DNA of 64,000 nucleotides from Palsa-504 sp963839095 (GCA_963839095.1 CAWIUF010000068.1:1-64000), one strand, 5' to 3'. Positions 9,111-17,343 are shown, counted from the first letter of the stretch. The notes: generated by a model from the sequence alone, not told the origin. Numbers and translations: made by a program.

Positions 9111-9118
9111 TTCAATTG

Positions 9119-9140
9119 TTGACTTCAAGTCAAACGATGC
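9119..9140 (+). promoter_or_regulatory. Palindromic promoter for the YciI-like gene, mirror copy of 5534
   Basis: TTGACTTCAAGTCAA at 9119-9133 is the reverse complement of the palindrome upstream of the VOC gene, and the match extends outward on both sides (ATTGTTGACT and CAAACGAT). TTGACT with TACGCT 16 bases later forms a likely -35/-10 promoter reading right. It ends about 90 bases before the YciI-like start. Confidence 0.65.
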
Positions 9141-9231
9141 TACGCTCGGGGCACCGAGCTGCCGGCGGCATTCCCCGCGGCACCGCCGCCCGGCTCGGCC
9201 CCCCATCCGTTAAAAGCGTGAGGAGACCGAC

Positions 9232-9630
9232 GTGACCGAGGTTGAACCGGCCGTCGAGCCAGCGCCGACAGGCGACGACCTTCTTGCACAAAGCCGGCAA
9301 TACCACCTGCTGGCCCTGCCCATGTTCGTCATGTCCAGCTTTCCCACTGACGCAGGCATGGCAGCGGTGGCAGAGGCGACCCAGGCCCACCTGGACTACT
9401 GGGCCAAGCTGGAGGAAGACGGCGTAATGTTCGCTGGCGGCCCGATGCTGCCAGAGCCCGGTTCTGATGCATGGCTGGGCGACGGCATGATCATCTTCAA
9501 GGCGCAGTCACTCGCAGCGGCGCAAGCCATCGTCGAGGCGGACCCGATGCACGCGAGCGGCGCCCGGCAGTACGAGCTGCACCCATGGCTGCTCAACCAC
9601 CTGGTCGTCCCTGACGAAGTGAAGTCCTGA
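9232..9630 (+). CDS. YciI-like (YCII-related/muconolactone isomerase-like fold) protein
   Basis: 132 residues. From about residue 23 it has the ferredoxin-like pattern of YCII-related proteins: YHLLALPMFVM, then AHLDYWAKLEEDGVMFAGGPM with the characteristic His, and GMIIFKAQSLAAAQAIVEADP with the final Asp. GTG 9232 follows GTGAGGAG. The first ~20 residues look disordered. Family members are small cytosolic enzymes or binding proteins found beside ring-cleavage pathways. The shared mirror promoter ties it to the VOC-to-SDR run on the other side of the block. Confidence 0.78.
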   Translation: MTEVEPAVEPAPTGDDLLAQSRQYHLLALPMFVMSSFPTDAGMAAVAEATQAHLDYWAKLEEDGVMFAGGPMLPEPGSDAWLGDGMIIFKAQSLAAAQAIVEADPMHASGARQYELHPWLLNHLVVPDEVKS

Positions 9631-9644
9631 CGGGCCTTCCCGTC
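9629..9644 (+). terminator. Short hairpin at the end of the YciI-like gene
   Basis: GACGGG-CCTT-CCCGTC forms a 6-bp stem with a tetraloop that overlaps the stop codon. No U-run follows, as is common in actinomycetes. It is a plausible weak terminator. Confidence 0.45.
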
Positions 9645-9679
9645 TCACTGCAGGTCCCCTGCTAGCAGCGTACGCAGGA

Positions 9680-10037
9680 CGCCTGGGCCTGGGACTACGA
9701 CCGGCGGCTGGGCGGCGCGCGGACAGCGCTGCGGCTGAGACTGCACGCGCAGTCACGCCTGGAGGCCGCCGATGCCATGACCGGCCACCAGTTCGAGTCC
9801 TATTACGCCCAGCTGCTCGAAAGCCTGGGATGGACCCGCATCCCAGGTGACCGACGACAAGCCGGGCGGCGACGGCGGCGCCGACAGACGCCGCCCGCCG
9901 AGCAACTGGCCGCAAGGACCGGCATCCAGGTCGTCGCCCGCCCGGCCCTCGCAAGCCAGATGGCCCTCGTGCGAGACGCAACTGATCGCAGAAGCGGGCG
10001 GTCAGCGACAGCAGCGCCGGCCGCCGAACTGCCCTGA
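9680..10037 (+). pseudogene. Remnant resembling an Mrr-type restriction endonuclease domain
   Basis: In frame around 9777 the sequence reads DAMTGHQFESYYAQLLESLGW, very like the first helix of Mrr/type IV restriction nuclease domains. The frame then shifts near 9845, where VTDDKPGGDGGAD resembles the following strand that carries the catalytic Asp. Sequence beyond about 9930 no longer follows the family: the QxK catalytic step is not found and the frame runs out. I read it as a decayed fragment. The match is short, so the identification is moderate. Confidence 0.4.
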
Positions 10038-10204
10038 CCCGCCTCGTGAGCACCCGCCGTCTTGCTCTCCAAAGCCGCCAGCCCGGTCATCGGGCAACCC
10101 GCTTCCCCGCCGCCCTCATCCCCGGCAGCCACGAGGGCGGCACTACATAGAAAGGACGCACGCCGGACTCGAACGCCCAGGTCAAGCCGGAGCCAGGCCG
10201 CCCG

Positions 10205-10392
10205 ACAGGCCCGTCCGTGGCCGTCCGTGGAAACGCCGACGGTGCACACCGACCGTCGTAACTGTGCACACCGACCGTCGTAGCTGCCCAGACCGACCGA
10301 CCAAACCGCACGGACGGCCGTCCGCTATACGCCCGTGGACAGCGCAGCATGACGGTCCACAGCGCGACAAGGTGACACACGACGGGACAGAG
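10205..10392. repeat. CGTCCGTGG-rich dispersed repeat, copy 1
   Basis: About 180 bases that match 56530-56675. The best part (10319-10392) is about 74 bases with roughly eight mismatches, sharing AGCGCGACAAGGTGACACA. It also contains a tandem CCGTCCGTGG (10211-10230) and a 19-base direct repeat beginning GTGCACACCG at 10242 and 10264 (period 22). No coding frame is conserved between the copies. It ends 40 bases before a degenerate tRNA-Ala-like sequence. Confidence 0.7.
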
Positions 10393-10431
10393 CAGACTGA
10401 CGCGACGCGCTGACCTGCGAGAACCAGACCT

Positions 10432-10507
10432 AGTCGGACTACCTCAGACGAATCCGATGTGCATGGCACGCAGAAGGTCAGGGGGTTCGAATCCCCTCAG
10501 CTCCACC
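10432..10507 (+). pseudogene. Degenerate tRNA-Ala(GGC)-like sequence
   Basis: The 3' half is good: an anticodon loop ATGGCAC (anticodon GGC), variable AAGGTC, a T arm GGGGG-TTCGAAT-CCCCT and an acceptor strand CAGCTCC-A-CC as in tRNA-Ala. The 5' half (from 10432) keeps CCTCAGACGAATCC where the D arm should be, but the acceptor 5' strand GTCGGAC pairs poorly with CAGCTCC. A functional tRNA is unlikely. Related sequences lie near 25345 and 37209. Confidence 0.55.
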
Positions 10508-10527
10508 CTTAGCTCCACGGTTCTCCG

Positions 10528-10568
10528 AAAGGCCGTTCGGCAACTGGTGACTAGCGCGAGCGGCCTTT
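10528..10568 (+). terminator. Long-loop hairpin after the tRNA-like sequence
   Basis: AAAGGCCG (10528-10535) pairs with CGGCCTTT (10561-10568) around a 25-base loop. It is a possible terminator. The stretch from 10569 to 10826 shows no supported gene. Confidence 0.35.
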
Positions 10569-10826
10569 ACTCACTTCTCGTCTTCGACGACGCTGTCCAT
10601 CGCCGTGTGGTGCCTGGACCGCGGGATTGATTACGCGCCGGTACGCGGTCTCAGTGACGTGAGTGGACTTGCGTCCTACTGTGTCGCCGATTTCCATGGC
10701 GTCTTCTCGCTCCCGTACGGTGGCGCTCGCCGTTTAGGGCAACCCCTGGAAGGCCTTACCTGTGAACCGCTTCGACCCAATGTGCGTACCCAATGTTGGA
10801 CACTGAAGGACGGCATGGGATGAGCG

Positions 10827-12170
10827 ATGCGCGAGCTCGGCGACCGACATGCCTTCGATGGGGACGGCAGCGGGGCGGATGCGGTTCCGGAGCATGCCGA
10901 CGATACTCGCCAGCCTCGTTACGAGGTCGTGCATGACGCGGCGGCCCGCAGGGCCAGCGCGCTTGAGTACCGACAGCGGGTTGAAGCAACATACGCCGCG
11001 GACGACGCGGGGGACGTTGAGCCGCGGGAAGCCCAGGCCAGCCACGTGCCGGCTGATGATGCGACCAGTGCCGCCGGAACGGCGGGCCGGGGTGACGACG
11101 GGAGCCGTCAGCGCCTTGGGCGGAGCGGCCCTGCCGGGCGAACCCGGGATGTAGCTGGGGACGAATTTGCGATGCGTGGGCGCCGAGAGCTTACGGCAGA
11201 GGCAGCCGGCCGTGAGCCTAGTCCAGGCCGCGGCATAGCGGGCACCGTCAAGCCTGGCAGCGCTTCAGACGGGCCGCGCGGTGACGAACCGGCTGATCAA
11301 GCTTCCGCGCCCGGCAGCAGAGACGTCGGCCAGAGCGACGGTGACCGGGCAGGTAACGCCAAGCACGGCAAGGACCACGGCCAGGGCGAGACAGCAGCCG
11401 ATGCTGAGCCCGGTGAGGAGCCGGCCGAGCCCGCGGCTGACGGCGGTCGCGGTGGCTCCGGCAAGGGCGGGTCTGGCGATGGGCCGGACGCTCCGGCCGG
11501 CGAGGGATCAGGCGCCGATCCGCCTGAACGCGATGACGGCGGCTCCGGCGAGGACCAAGCCGACCAGCCTGAGCAGGGAGTTCGTGACGCTCCGCGGCAT
11601 CTGCCCGCGGGTCAGGACGCGCCGAAACCTGCCATGCCTTCCGGGGAACCGGAAGACTCATGGCCTCCGCCCGAAGCCGATCAGGACAGGGTCCGGAACC
11701 TCTACCGCGAGTACCTCGCCGACATGGCCAGCGCCGACCGCCAAAGTCACCGTGACCAGGGGGTAAACACGGTCGGCCCCAGGCCGGACCAGTCGCCGGG
11801 CGAGATCAGCGGTCTGCCTCCTTCTGGTGATGAGCTCGCCGAGATCGAGTCGAGCAAGAAGTCCCGGTTCGGTGAGCTGTTCCAGGAGGCGGAGAAGGAG
11901 GAGAACCTCGACGGGCTGCACGACGCGGTCGAGGAGTACGCCAGCACGGTCCAGCGGTGGCTGTCGGCCCGCCCGCCGGAAGGGCACGCTGAGGCGCCCG
12001 TGCCGGCTTCTCACCCGTACATCACCCCGTGGATTCCCGAGCACGGGATCGAGGCCGCCGACGCGGCCAGCGCTGTCATGGTCGCGGGGATCCTGACTGC
12101 CCACATGGCCCGGTGGATCGATGACAAACTAAGGCACAGGAAGGGTGACCATCATGACGGTAACGGATGA
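10827..12170 (+). CDS. Uncharacterised protein with a long acidic low-complexity N-terminus and a C-terminal helical domain
   Basis: 447 residues. Residues 1-280 are Gly/Asp/Glu/Pro-rich and look disordered (GGRGGSGKGGSGDG). From about residue 285 the composition becomes normal: RVRNLYREYLADMASADRQS, a charged helix FGELFQEAEKEENLDGLHDA, and a last hydrophobic helix AADAASAVMVAGILTAHMAR. I recognise no family. The next gene overlaps its end by 17 bases, so they are coupled. The true start may be far downstream; only the C-terminal third is convincingly coding. It lies beside a tRNA-like sequence, so accessory origin is likely. Confidence 0.5.
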   Translation: MRELGDRHAFDGDGSGADAVPEHADDTRQPRYEVVHDAAARRASALEYRQRVEATYAADDAGDVEPREAQASHVPADDATSAAGTAGRGDDGSRQRLGRSGPAGRTRDVAGDEFAMRGRRELTAEAAGREPSPGRGIAGTVKPGSASDGPRGDEPADQASAPGSRDVGQSDGDRAGNAKHGKDHGQGETAADAEPGEEPAEPAADGGRGGSGKGGSGDGPDAPAGEGSGADPPERDDGGSGEDQADQPEQGVRDAPRHLPAGQDAPKPAMPSGEPEDSWPPPEADQDRVRNLYREYLADMASADRQSHRDQGVNTVGPRPDQSPGEISGLPPSGDELAEIESSKKSRFGELFQEAEKEENLDGLHDAVEEYASTVQRWLSARPPEGHAEAPVPASHPYITPWIPEHGIEAADAASAVMVAGILTAHMARWIDDKLRHRKGDHHDGNG

Positions 12171-12585
12171 CCAGGTCGCGGTGCTGCGGGCGCAGCTGGC
12201 CGGGGACTACGACGAGCACCGGCGGCTGCTAGCCGACCTGGACGCCCGGCGCGCGCTGGCCGGGTACACGGCCCTGGTCACCGCCGCCTTCATCGAGGCC
12301 GCCGACCGCCGGTTCGGGCCCGGGCACCGCGACGACGCCGCGGTGACCGCGTTCATCAGCGGCGTGCGGTCCCGCTTCCCCGGCGCCGAGACCGAGATCG
12401 ACCAAGCCGAAGCCGAGCGCATCATCGGCAAGGCGCTCGGCCGCGGGTCCATCAGCGACATCAACGGCCCCGCTATCCGGAAAACCGAGATGCTCCTGCT
12501 CCCCCTGATGGTCGCCGACGAGCACTACAGCGGCGAGGAACTCGACCGGTTCCTCGCCGACGCCCGCAAGCTCCTCGACAGCTGA
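12154..12585 (+). CDS. Small conserved-looking protein of unknown function
   Basis: 143 residues from ATG 12154, chosen because GGAAGGG lies just upstream; a GTG at 12145 is the alternative. The sequence is all-helical and regular (VAVLRAQLAGDYDEHRRLLA, then FIEAADRRFGPGHRDDAAVT, ending YSGEELDRFLADARKLLDS), with no membrane segment, signal or catalytic motif that I can name. Codon use is normal for the window, so I believe it is a real gene. It overlaps the preceding uncharacterised gene by 17 bases and probably works with it. Confidence 0.7.
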   Translation: MTVTDDQVAVLRAQLAGDYDEHRRLLADLDARRALAGYTALVTAAFIEAADRRFGPGHRDDAAVTAFISGVRSRFPGAETEIDQAEAERIIGKALGRGSISDINGPAIRKTEMLLLPLMVADEHYSGEELDRFLADARKLLDS

Positions 12586-12829
12586 ACCAAGAGCCCTGCC
12601 CGGACCTCAGCACGCCGCTTTTACCTGCTGGTACCTCACCGTGTGATTGCCGCCCAAAATGGCGCGCAGTTGAATCGCGGCATGAACAGCCACTCCCAGC
12701 CGGACCAAGGCGAGACGGAGGCGATCGTGACAGCAGACGACACTGTGAAGCCGGCACCCGGCACGCCGCGCCGAGGGGAGGGGGACTGTAATTTCAAAGG
12801 TGTAACTTCCGGGACGGAGGAGACATCAG
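12586..12829. other. Non-coding stretch before a short reading frame
   Basis: About 240 bases with GAGGGGGACTGTAATTTC-like AT patches and no supported gene. A weak frame from 12643 has no recognisable product. Confidence 0.25.
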
Positions 12830-12913
12830 ATGACAGACGTGACTACCGGCGAGACCCAGGAGCCAGCGGCCCTGTCGGCGGCTGATCAACGCGCGGCTTT
12901 CGCCGAGCCGTGA
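12830..12913 (+). CDS. Possible 27-residue peptide or gene stub
   Basis: ATG 12830 has a strong GGAGGAG seven bases upstream and reads 27 residues (MTDVTTGETQEPAALSA to FAEP) to a stop at 12913. The good ribosome site suggests it was the start of a longer gene cut off where the fragment mosaic begins at about 12,920. It may be a peptide gene, but a truncated stub is likelier. Confidence 0.35.
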   Translation: MTDVTTGETQEPAALSAADQRAAFAEP

Positions 12914-12927
12914 CCCGGAGGCGATCG

Positions 12928-13605
12928 TTACTTCCAGGCGAGCAGGTACAGCATGGAGTAGTAGGCGTCTGCTCCCAGGACCGGTATCACGTCGTAGGTG
13001 TTGACCAGCGGGAGGAACGAGTTGCCGGGCACCTGCGCCCCGACCGGCAGGATCTGCCCGGCCAGGATCATGCCCTGCACCCAGCCCAGCTCCTTCTTCA
13101 TCGCCGGGTATACCTGCTTGAGGAATGCCAGGTCGTGGTTGAGGGTGGCGTAGGCGTACATCCGGTAGATCCGCTTGGACGGGATGTCGAGGTAGTCGGA
13201 TGCTCCCGGGACAGGTGCCGAGCCCGGCTGCCAGGCAACGTATGGGTCCCCGTTGACAGTGGGGTCGGTCGGGTCCCCACTGGGGTCGAGGATGGCTGCC
13301 TCGGCGATGGCATGCAGCCGGTCCCGTTCGATCGAGGGGAAGAACCAGTTGTAGGCGAGGTAGCCGTAGGCGTCGACGTCCCCGCCCATCGACAGGTTTC
13401 CGCCGTTGATCGAGTCCGGGGCGACGGACACGGACGCGCCGGGGGTGCCGGCCCCCAGCCGCTGGCCCAGGGTCGGGGAGTCCGTCGATGAGACGAAGCG
13501 GCCGCCCACAGCGCTGTCTTGAACGGGACCAGGCCGAGTTGGTTCAGCGCCGCGGTCCGCAGGATGGTCGGCACCTTCTTGTCGCCGGCCAGCGGCGCCG
13601 GGTCG
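12928..13605 (-). pseudogene. Internal fragment of a GH116-like (GBA2-type/DUF608) glycoside hydrolase
   Basis: The leftward frame contains MGGDVDAYGYLAYNWFFPS, IPSKRIYRMYAYATLNHDLA, LKQVYPAMKKELGWVQGMI and NTYDVIPVLGADAYYSMLYL, resembling the (alpha/alpha)6 catalytic barrel of GH116 glucosidases. It stops abruptly after LLAWK at 12928, short of the usual C-terminal helices. Upstream of about 13500 the reading frame changes and the rest of the N-terminus is missing. It is truncated at both ends and abuts, head to head, a fragment of an unrelated gene. Family assignment is from pattern only. Confidence 0.5.
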
Positions 13606-13609
13606 ACCC

Positions 13610-14010
13610 CGCAGAACACGATCCTGCTGGAGCGCGAGGCGAAGCTGCAGGGCGTCAACAGCGTCAAGGTCTGGGCCTGCAACTCGGGATGCTACGACTC
13701 GAGTTTCTCCCAGCAGGGCGGTTCGGTCGTCAACGGCACGTACGCGCAGCTGGATGACCTGCCCTTCTACACGGAGTACCAGGACAACCCGGCCCTGGCC
13801 GCGCTCGTCAAGCAGACCGGCGGCACCGCGAACCTCAACAACAACGCCGTCCTCTCCTACGTCATGGCGCTGGCTGTTCCAGGACGCGGTGCAGAAGGCG
13901 ACGGCCAACGGCGGAACTCTGAACCGGGCGTCACTGTTCACCGCGCTCAAGGGCGAGACCTCCTTCGACGCTGAGGGCATCATCGGCCCGACCAACGTGG
14001 GCCGGACGGC
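13610..14010 (+). pseudogene. C-terminal fragment of an ABC transporter substrate-binding protein (branched-chain amino acid type)
   Basis: From about 13610 the rightward frame reads EAKLQGVNSVKVWACNSGCY, then YAQLDDLPFYTEYQDNPALA and NLNNNAVLSYVMAL, typical of the second lobe of periplasmic Leu/Ile/Val-type binding proteins. One frameshift near 13870 is needed before FQDAVQKATANGGTLNR and TALKGETSFDAEGIIGPTNV. The first lobe and signal peptide are missing. It is fused on the left to the GH116 fragment and on the right to a P450 fragment. Confidence 0.6.
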
Positions 14011-14019
14011 GCCTGCTCG

Positions 14020-14727
14020 GCCAGTCAGGCCGGGACGAGGGCAGGCCCGATCACCCGCTGGACTTCCTCTACGGCTACTTCAGCGAGCGCATCGAGCAGC
14101 TCAGGAGCGAGCCACGCGGTGACGTGCTGACCGGCATGGCGCGGGCGACGTTCCCCGACGGCTCCGTCCCCGAGCCCGTGGACGTCGCCCGCATCGCCGC
14201 GAACCTGTTCTCGGCCGGGCAGGAGACCACCGTGCGGCTGCTGAGCACGGCGCTGCGGCTGATCTGCGACGAGCCGGGACTGCAGCAGCGGCTGCGCGAG
14301 AACCGCGAGCTCATCCCCCGGTTCATCGAGGAGACGCTGCGTATGGAGAGCCCTATCAAGGGGGCCTTCCGCCTAGCCCGGAAGACGACGAGCCTCGCCG
14401 GGGTCGAGATCCCGGCCGGCACGCACGGTCATGGTGCTGCACGGGGCGACCGGCCGGGACCCGCGGCAGTTCGAGTGCCCGCACGAGCTCCGCATCGACC
14501 GGCCCAACGTCCGCCAGCACATCTCATTCGGGCACGGCATCCACACCTGCCCGGGTGCGCCTCTCGCGCGGGCTGAGGGCCGCGTCGTCATCGAGCGCCT
14601 GTTTGACCGGACGAAGGAGATCCGCGTCTCAGAATCCGCGCACGGGCCCGCCGGCGCGCGCCGCTACGATTACCTGCCGACCTACATGATCCGCGGGCTC
14701 AGCAGGCTTAACCTGGAATTCGAGTGA
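14020..14727 (+). pseudogene. Cytochrome P450, N-terminal half missing and one frameshift
   Basis: The C-terminal two thirds of a bacterial P450: helix I with NLFSAGQETTVRLL, the ExxR of EETLRMESP, and the haem loop FGHGIHTCPGAPLAR with its cysteine, ending at 14727. Between EIPAGT and VMVLHGATGRDPRQFE the frame shifts by one base near 14425. Sequence before DFLYGYFSERIEQL (about 14060) does not belong to a P450. Without the N-terminal half it cannot fold as an enzyme. Confidence 0.8.
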
Positions 14728-14932
14728 CGGGCCGGTCGATCGCGTGAGCGGTCCGCCCATGGCGTACGGCTCATCAGGCGGCTTGAGGCTAATACGGCAT
14801 TCGCTCCCCAGGCTGTGCTGACGCCTATCTGGTTTCCCGTTACAGGGCAGTTACGCATTTTGTAAGGTTTTTCCCTTCAGGCCTGGCGGCGTAGTAACCT
14901 CCTCTCGCGGCCTGAGCGTGGGAGGTTCTGCG

Positions 14933-16387
14933 GTGAGCGAGGCAACAGGATCCGGCGACGTCGGGGTGCCGGTACTCCCGGCAGGGAGGGCGCCGTCGGT
15001 CACCACGATCGAGCGCCGCGGGATCGAGCACGTGCCGCGGGAAAGCCGCTGGGGAAGCCCGGCCAGCCTGTTCTGGATGTGGGCGGGCGCCGTATGGAAC
15101 GTCGCGTTCACCATCTACGGAACGCTGCTGGTGCTGATCTTCGGCCTGTCGTTCGCGCAGGCAGTTGTGATCATCCTGGTCGGCAACCTGTTTTACTTGC
15201 TCGCCGGCCTGGCCAGCCTGCAGGGTCCGCGAGCCGGCACCACGACGTTCGCGATCAGCAGGGCACCGTTCGGCCCCAACGGCAATCGGCTGCCGTCGTT
15301 CTTCAACTGGGTGACGCAGGTCGGATTCGAGATCGAGGGCATTGCCCTCGTGGTCTTCGCCGCCATGGCCCTGGCCTCCAGGGCCGGCTTCCTGGCCGGG
15401 ACGCCGGCCAAGGTGGTGTTCCTGATCCTGGCCCTGGCCGTCCAGGCCGCGTTGCCGCTGCTCGGGCACGCAGCCGTGCTCAAGGTGCTCAAGTGGCTGG
15501 CCATCCCGTTCGTGATCCTGTTCGTGATCATGGCGATCATCACGGCGTCCAAGGTGAACCTGCACTCCGTGCCGCACGGGGCGGGCTGGGGGTCCATGCT
15601 CGTGGCGCTCGCCCTGGTGATCTCCGTGGGCGGCCTTGGGTGGACCGAGAACGGCAACGACTACTCTCGCTACCTGCCGGCCGACTCCAGCCAGCGCGGC
15701 ATCGTGCTCGCCGTCGCGCTCGGCGGGGCCATCCCGTCCGTGCTGCTGGAGATCCTCGGCGCCGGGGTCGCGACCGGCGTGCCGAATGCCAGCTCGATCA
15801 CCACGCTCACCGCCGCCTTCCCCGGCTGGTTCATCGTCCCCTACCTGATCGTGGCCATCGTCCAGCTTTTCGCCATCAACACCATCGACCTGTACTCCTC
15901 GGGCGTCACGCTGCAGAGCCTGATTCCGGGGCTGCGCCGGGTGCAGTGCGTCGCGATCGACACGGTCTTCTGCGGTGCGTTCGCGGCGTACGCGGTCTTC
16001 TCGTCCCGGTTCTTCAGCCTGCTCACCGACTTCCTGCTGTTCATCATCGTCTGGCTAGGGCCGTGGGTCGCGGTCTACCTAGTGGACTGGCTGCTGCGGC
16101 GTGGTCGCTACGACACCGGCGCGCTGCTCAGCGAGCGGGAGGGGCGCTATTTCCGCAACGGCGGCGTGCACTGGCCGGCGGTCATCGCGCAGGTGGTCGG
16201 CATGGTGGCGGCGGCGCTGTGGCTGAATGCCTACTCGCCCTACGTGTCGCCGCTGTCCAGCCGGGTCGGCAACTCGGACCTGAGCGTTTTCATGGGGCTC
16301 TTCTTCGGCGGTGCCGTCTACTGGCTGCTAGCCCGCCGGTCGGTCCGCGCCGAGGGCGAGGCGACCGGGGACTCGGCGACGCCGTAG
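14933..16387 (+). CDS. NCS1 family cytosine/purine/allantoin-type permease
   Basis: 484 residues with about 12 membrane helices. Family marks: a soluble N-terminus with RRGIEHVPRESRWGSP, helix 1 LFWMWAGAVWNVAF, then FAISRAPFGPNGNRLPSFFN (substrate region of helix 3) and NDYSRYLPADSS. GTG 14933 has GGGAGG seven bases upstream. It imports a nucleobase, hydantoin or related compound with a cation. Upstream (14840-14880) is an AT-rich promoter-like patch. No nucleobase-metabolism gene is adjacent, so the substrate is open. Confidence 0.9.
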   Translation: MSEATGSGDVGVPVLPAGRAPSVTTIERRGIEHVPRESRWGSPASLFWMWAGAVWNVAFTIYGTLLVLIFGLSFAQAVVIILVGNLFYLLAGLASLQGPRAGTTTFAISRAPFGPNGNRLPSFFNWVTQVGFEIEGIALVVFAAMALASRAGFLAGTPAKVVFLILALAVQAALPLLGHAAVLKVLKWLAIPFVILFVIMAIITASKVNLHSVPHGAGWGSMLVALALVISVGGLGWTENGNDYSRYLPADSSQRGIVLAVALGGAIPSVLLEILGAGVATGVPNASSITTLTAAFPGWFIVPYLIVAIVQLFAINTIDLYSSGVTLQSLIPGLRRVQCVAIDTVFCGAFAAYAVFSSRFFSLLTDFLLFIIVWLGPWVAVYLVDWLLRRGRYDTGALLSEREGRYFRNGGVHWPAVIAQVVGMVAAALWLNAYSPYVSPLSSRVGNSDLSVFMGLFFGGAVYWLLARRSVRAEGEATGDSATP

Positions 16388-16539
16388 GCCCAGCCGAACG
16401 CTGTGCACGCAATCGTCATCAATGGCGCGATATGCTTGCGTCGTGACCTTGTCGGCTCACTTTCCCGCGCTCTGCCGGGGGCAGGGGATCGTGGATGTGC
16501 GTACGATCTCGGCAGCGATCAGACCGGGGAGACGTTTCC

Positions 16540-17343
16540 GTGACCAGTGACCCGATGGAATCCAGGCTTGACCTCAGCGTGGCCCACTCGGCCCGCGTCT
16601 GGAATTACTGGCTAGGCGGAAAAGACCACTACGAGATCGACCGTGAGCTGGCCGAGGAGCTCGCCGGCACGTTCCCCGGTATCGTGGAAATCGCCCGTGA
16701 GGTGCGGGGTTTCCTCTCCCGTGCGGTCCGTTACCTGGTGGTCGAGGCCGGGGTCAGTCAATTCCTCGACATCGGTACCGGGCTGCCCACCGCGAACAAC
16801 ACGCACGAGATCGCTCAGGGACTGGCGCCCCGGGCCAGGATCGTCTACGTGGATAACGACCCCCTCGTGCTGGTCCACGCGAGGGCATTGCTGACCAGCT
16901 GCCCCGAAGGGGCTACCGCGTACGTTGAGGCCGACCTGCGGAACCCCGACACGATCCTGCGCGAGGCGGCCAAGACCCTCGACTTCACCCAGCCCATCGG
17001 CCTGATGATGCTGGGCGTCCTCGGCCATATCCCCGACTCCGACAATCCGCATGCGATCGTACGCCGGCTGCTCGGTTCGCTGCCCTCCGGCAGCTACCTG
17101 GTGATTGATGACGGCGCCGACATTGATGAGGCATACGTCGAAGCCGTAGGGGACTTCAGCCAGAACCCCGATTCCGCCAGCCCCTACTACCCGCGTAGCC
17201 GCGAGCAGATCACCCGTTTCTTCGACGGCTTGGAACTCGTGGAGCCCGGTGTGGTGTCCACCTCGCGGTGGCGGGCGGAATCCGGCCCCGGGGACGAGCC
17301 CGTCGAAATCTCCGATTACGCCGGGGTCGGCCGCAAGCCTTAA
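16540..17343 (+). CDS. SAM-dependent methyltransferase, PF04672 (DUF574) type
   Basis: 267 residues. The family signature ARVWNYWLGGKDHYEIDREL is near the start, then the SAM-binding FLDIGTGLPTANNTHEIAQG and acidic loop IVYVDNDPLVLVHARALL, and LMMLGVLGHIPDSDNPHAIV. GTG 16540 has GGGGAG eight bases upstream. This family is abundant in actinomycetes and its substrates are mostly unknown; one member in this window has a paralogue at 30095. It precedes an Xre regulator, a frequent neighbour. Confidence 0.9.
   Translation: MTSDPMESRLDLSVAHSARVWNYWLGGKDHYEIDRELAEELAGTFPGIVEIAREVRGFLSRAVRYLVVEAGVSQFLDIGTGLPTANNTHEIAQGLAPRARIVYVDNDPLVLVHARALLTSCPEGATAYVEADLRNPDTILREAAKTLDFTQPIGLMMLGVLGHIPDSDNPHAIVRRLLGSLPSGSYLVIDDGADIDEAYVEAVGDFSQNPDSASPYYPRSREQITRFFDGLELVEPGVVSTSRWRAESGPGDEPVEISDYAGVGRKP

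Noticed and set aside
10205..10392. CRISPR array, because of short repeated CGTCCGTGG and GTGCACACCG units
   Set aside because: Only two copies of each unit, no regular repeat-spacer pattern and no cas genes in the window.
10471..10507. 3' end of a tmRNA gene (ssrA)
   Set aside because: The CAGCTCCACC end also fits tmRNA, but an anticodon loop with GGC precedes it and no tmRNA 5' end or tag-peptide frame exists upstream, so tRNA-Ala is the better match.
10432..10507. Functional tRNA-Ala gene
   Set aside because: The 5' acceptor strand and D arm do not pair; only the 3' half is well formed.
10605..10823. A 72-codon rightward frame after the tRNA-like sequence
   Set aside because: No ribosome site, no recognisable product, and opposite frames are equally open.
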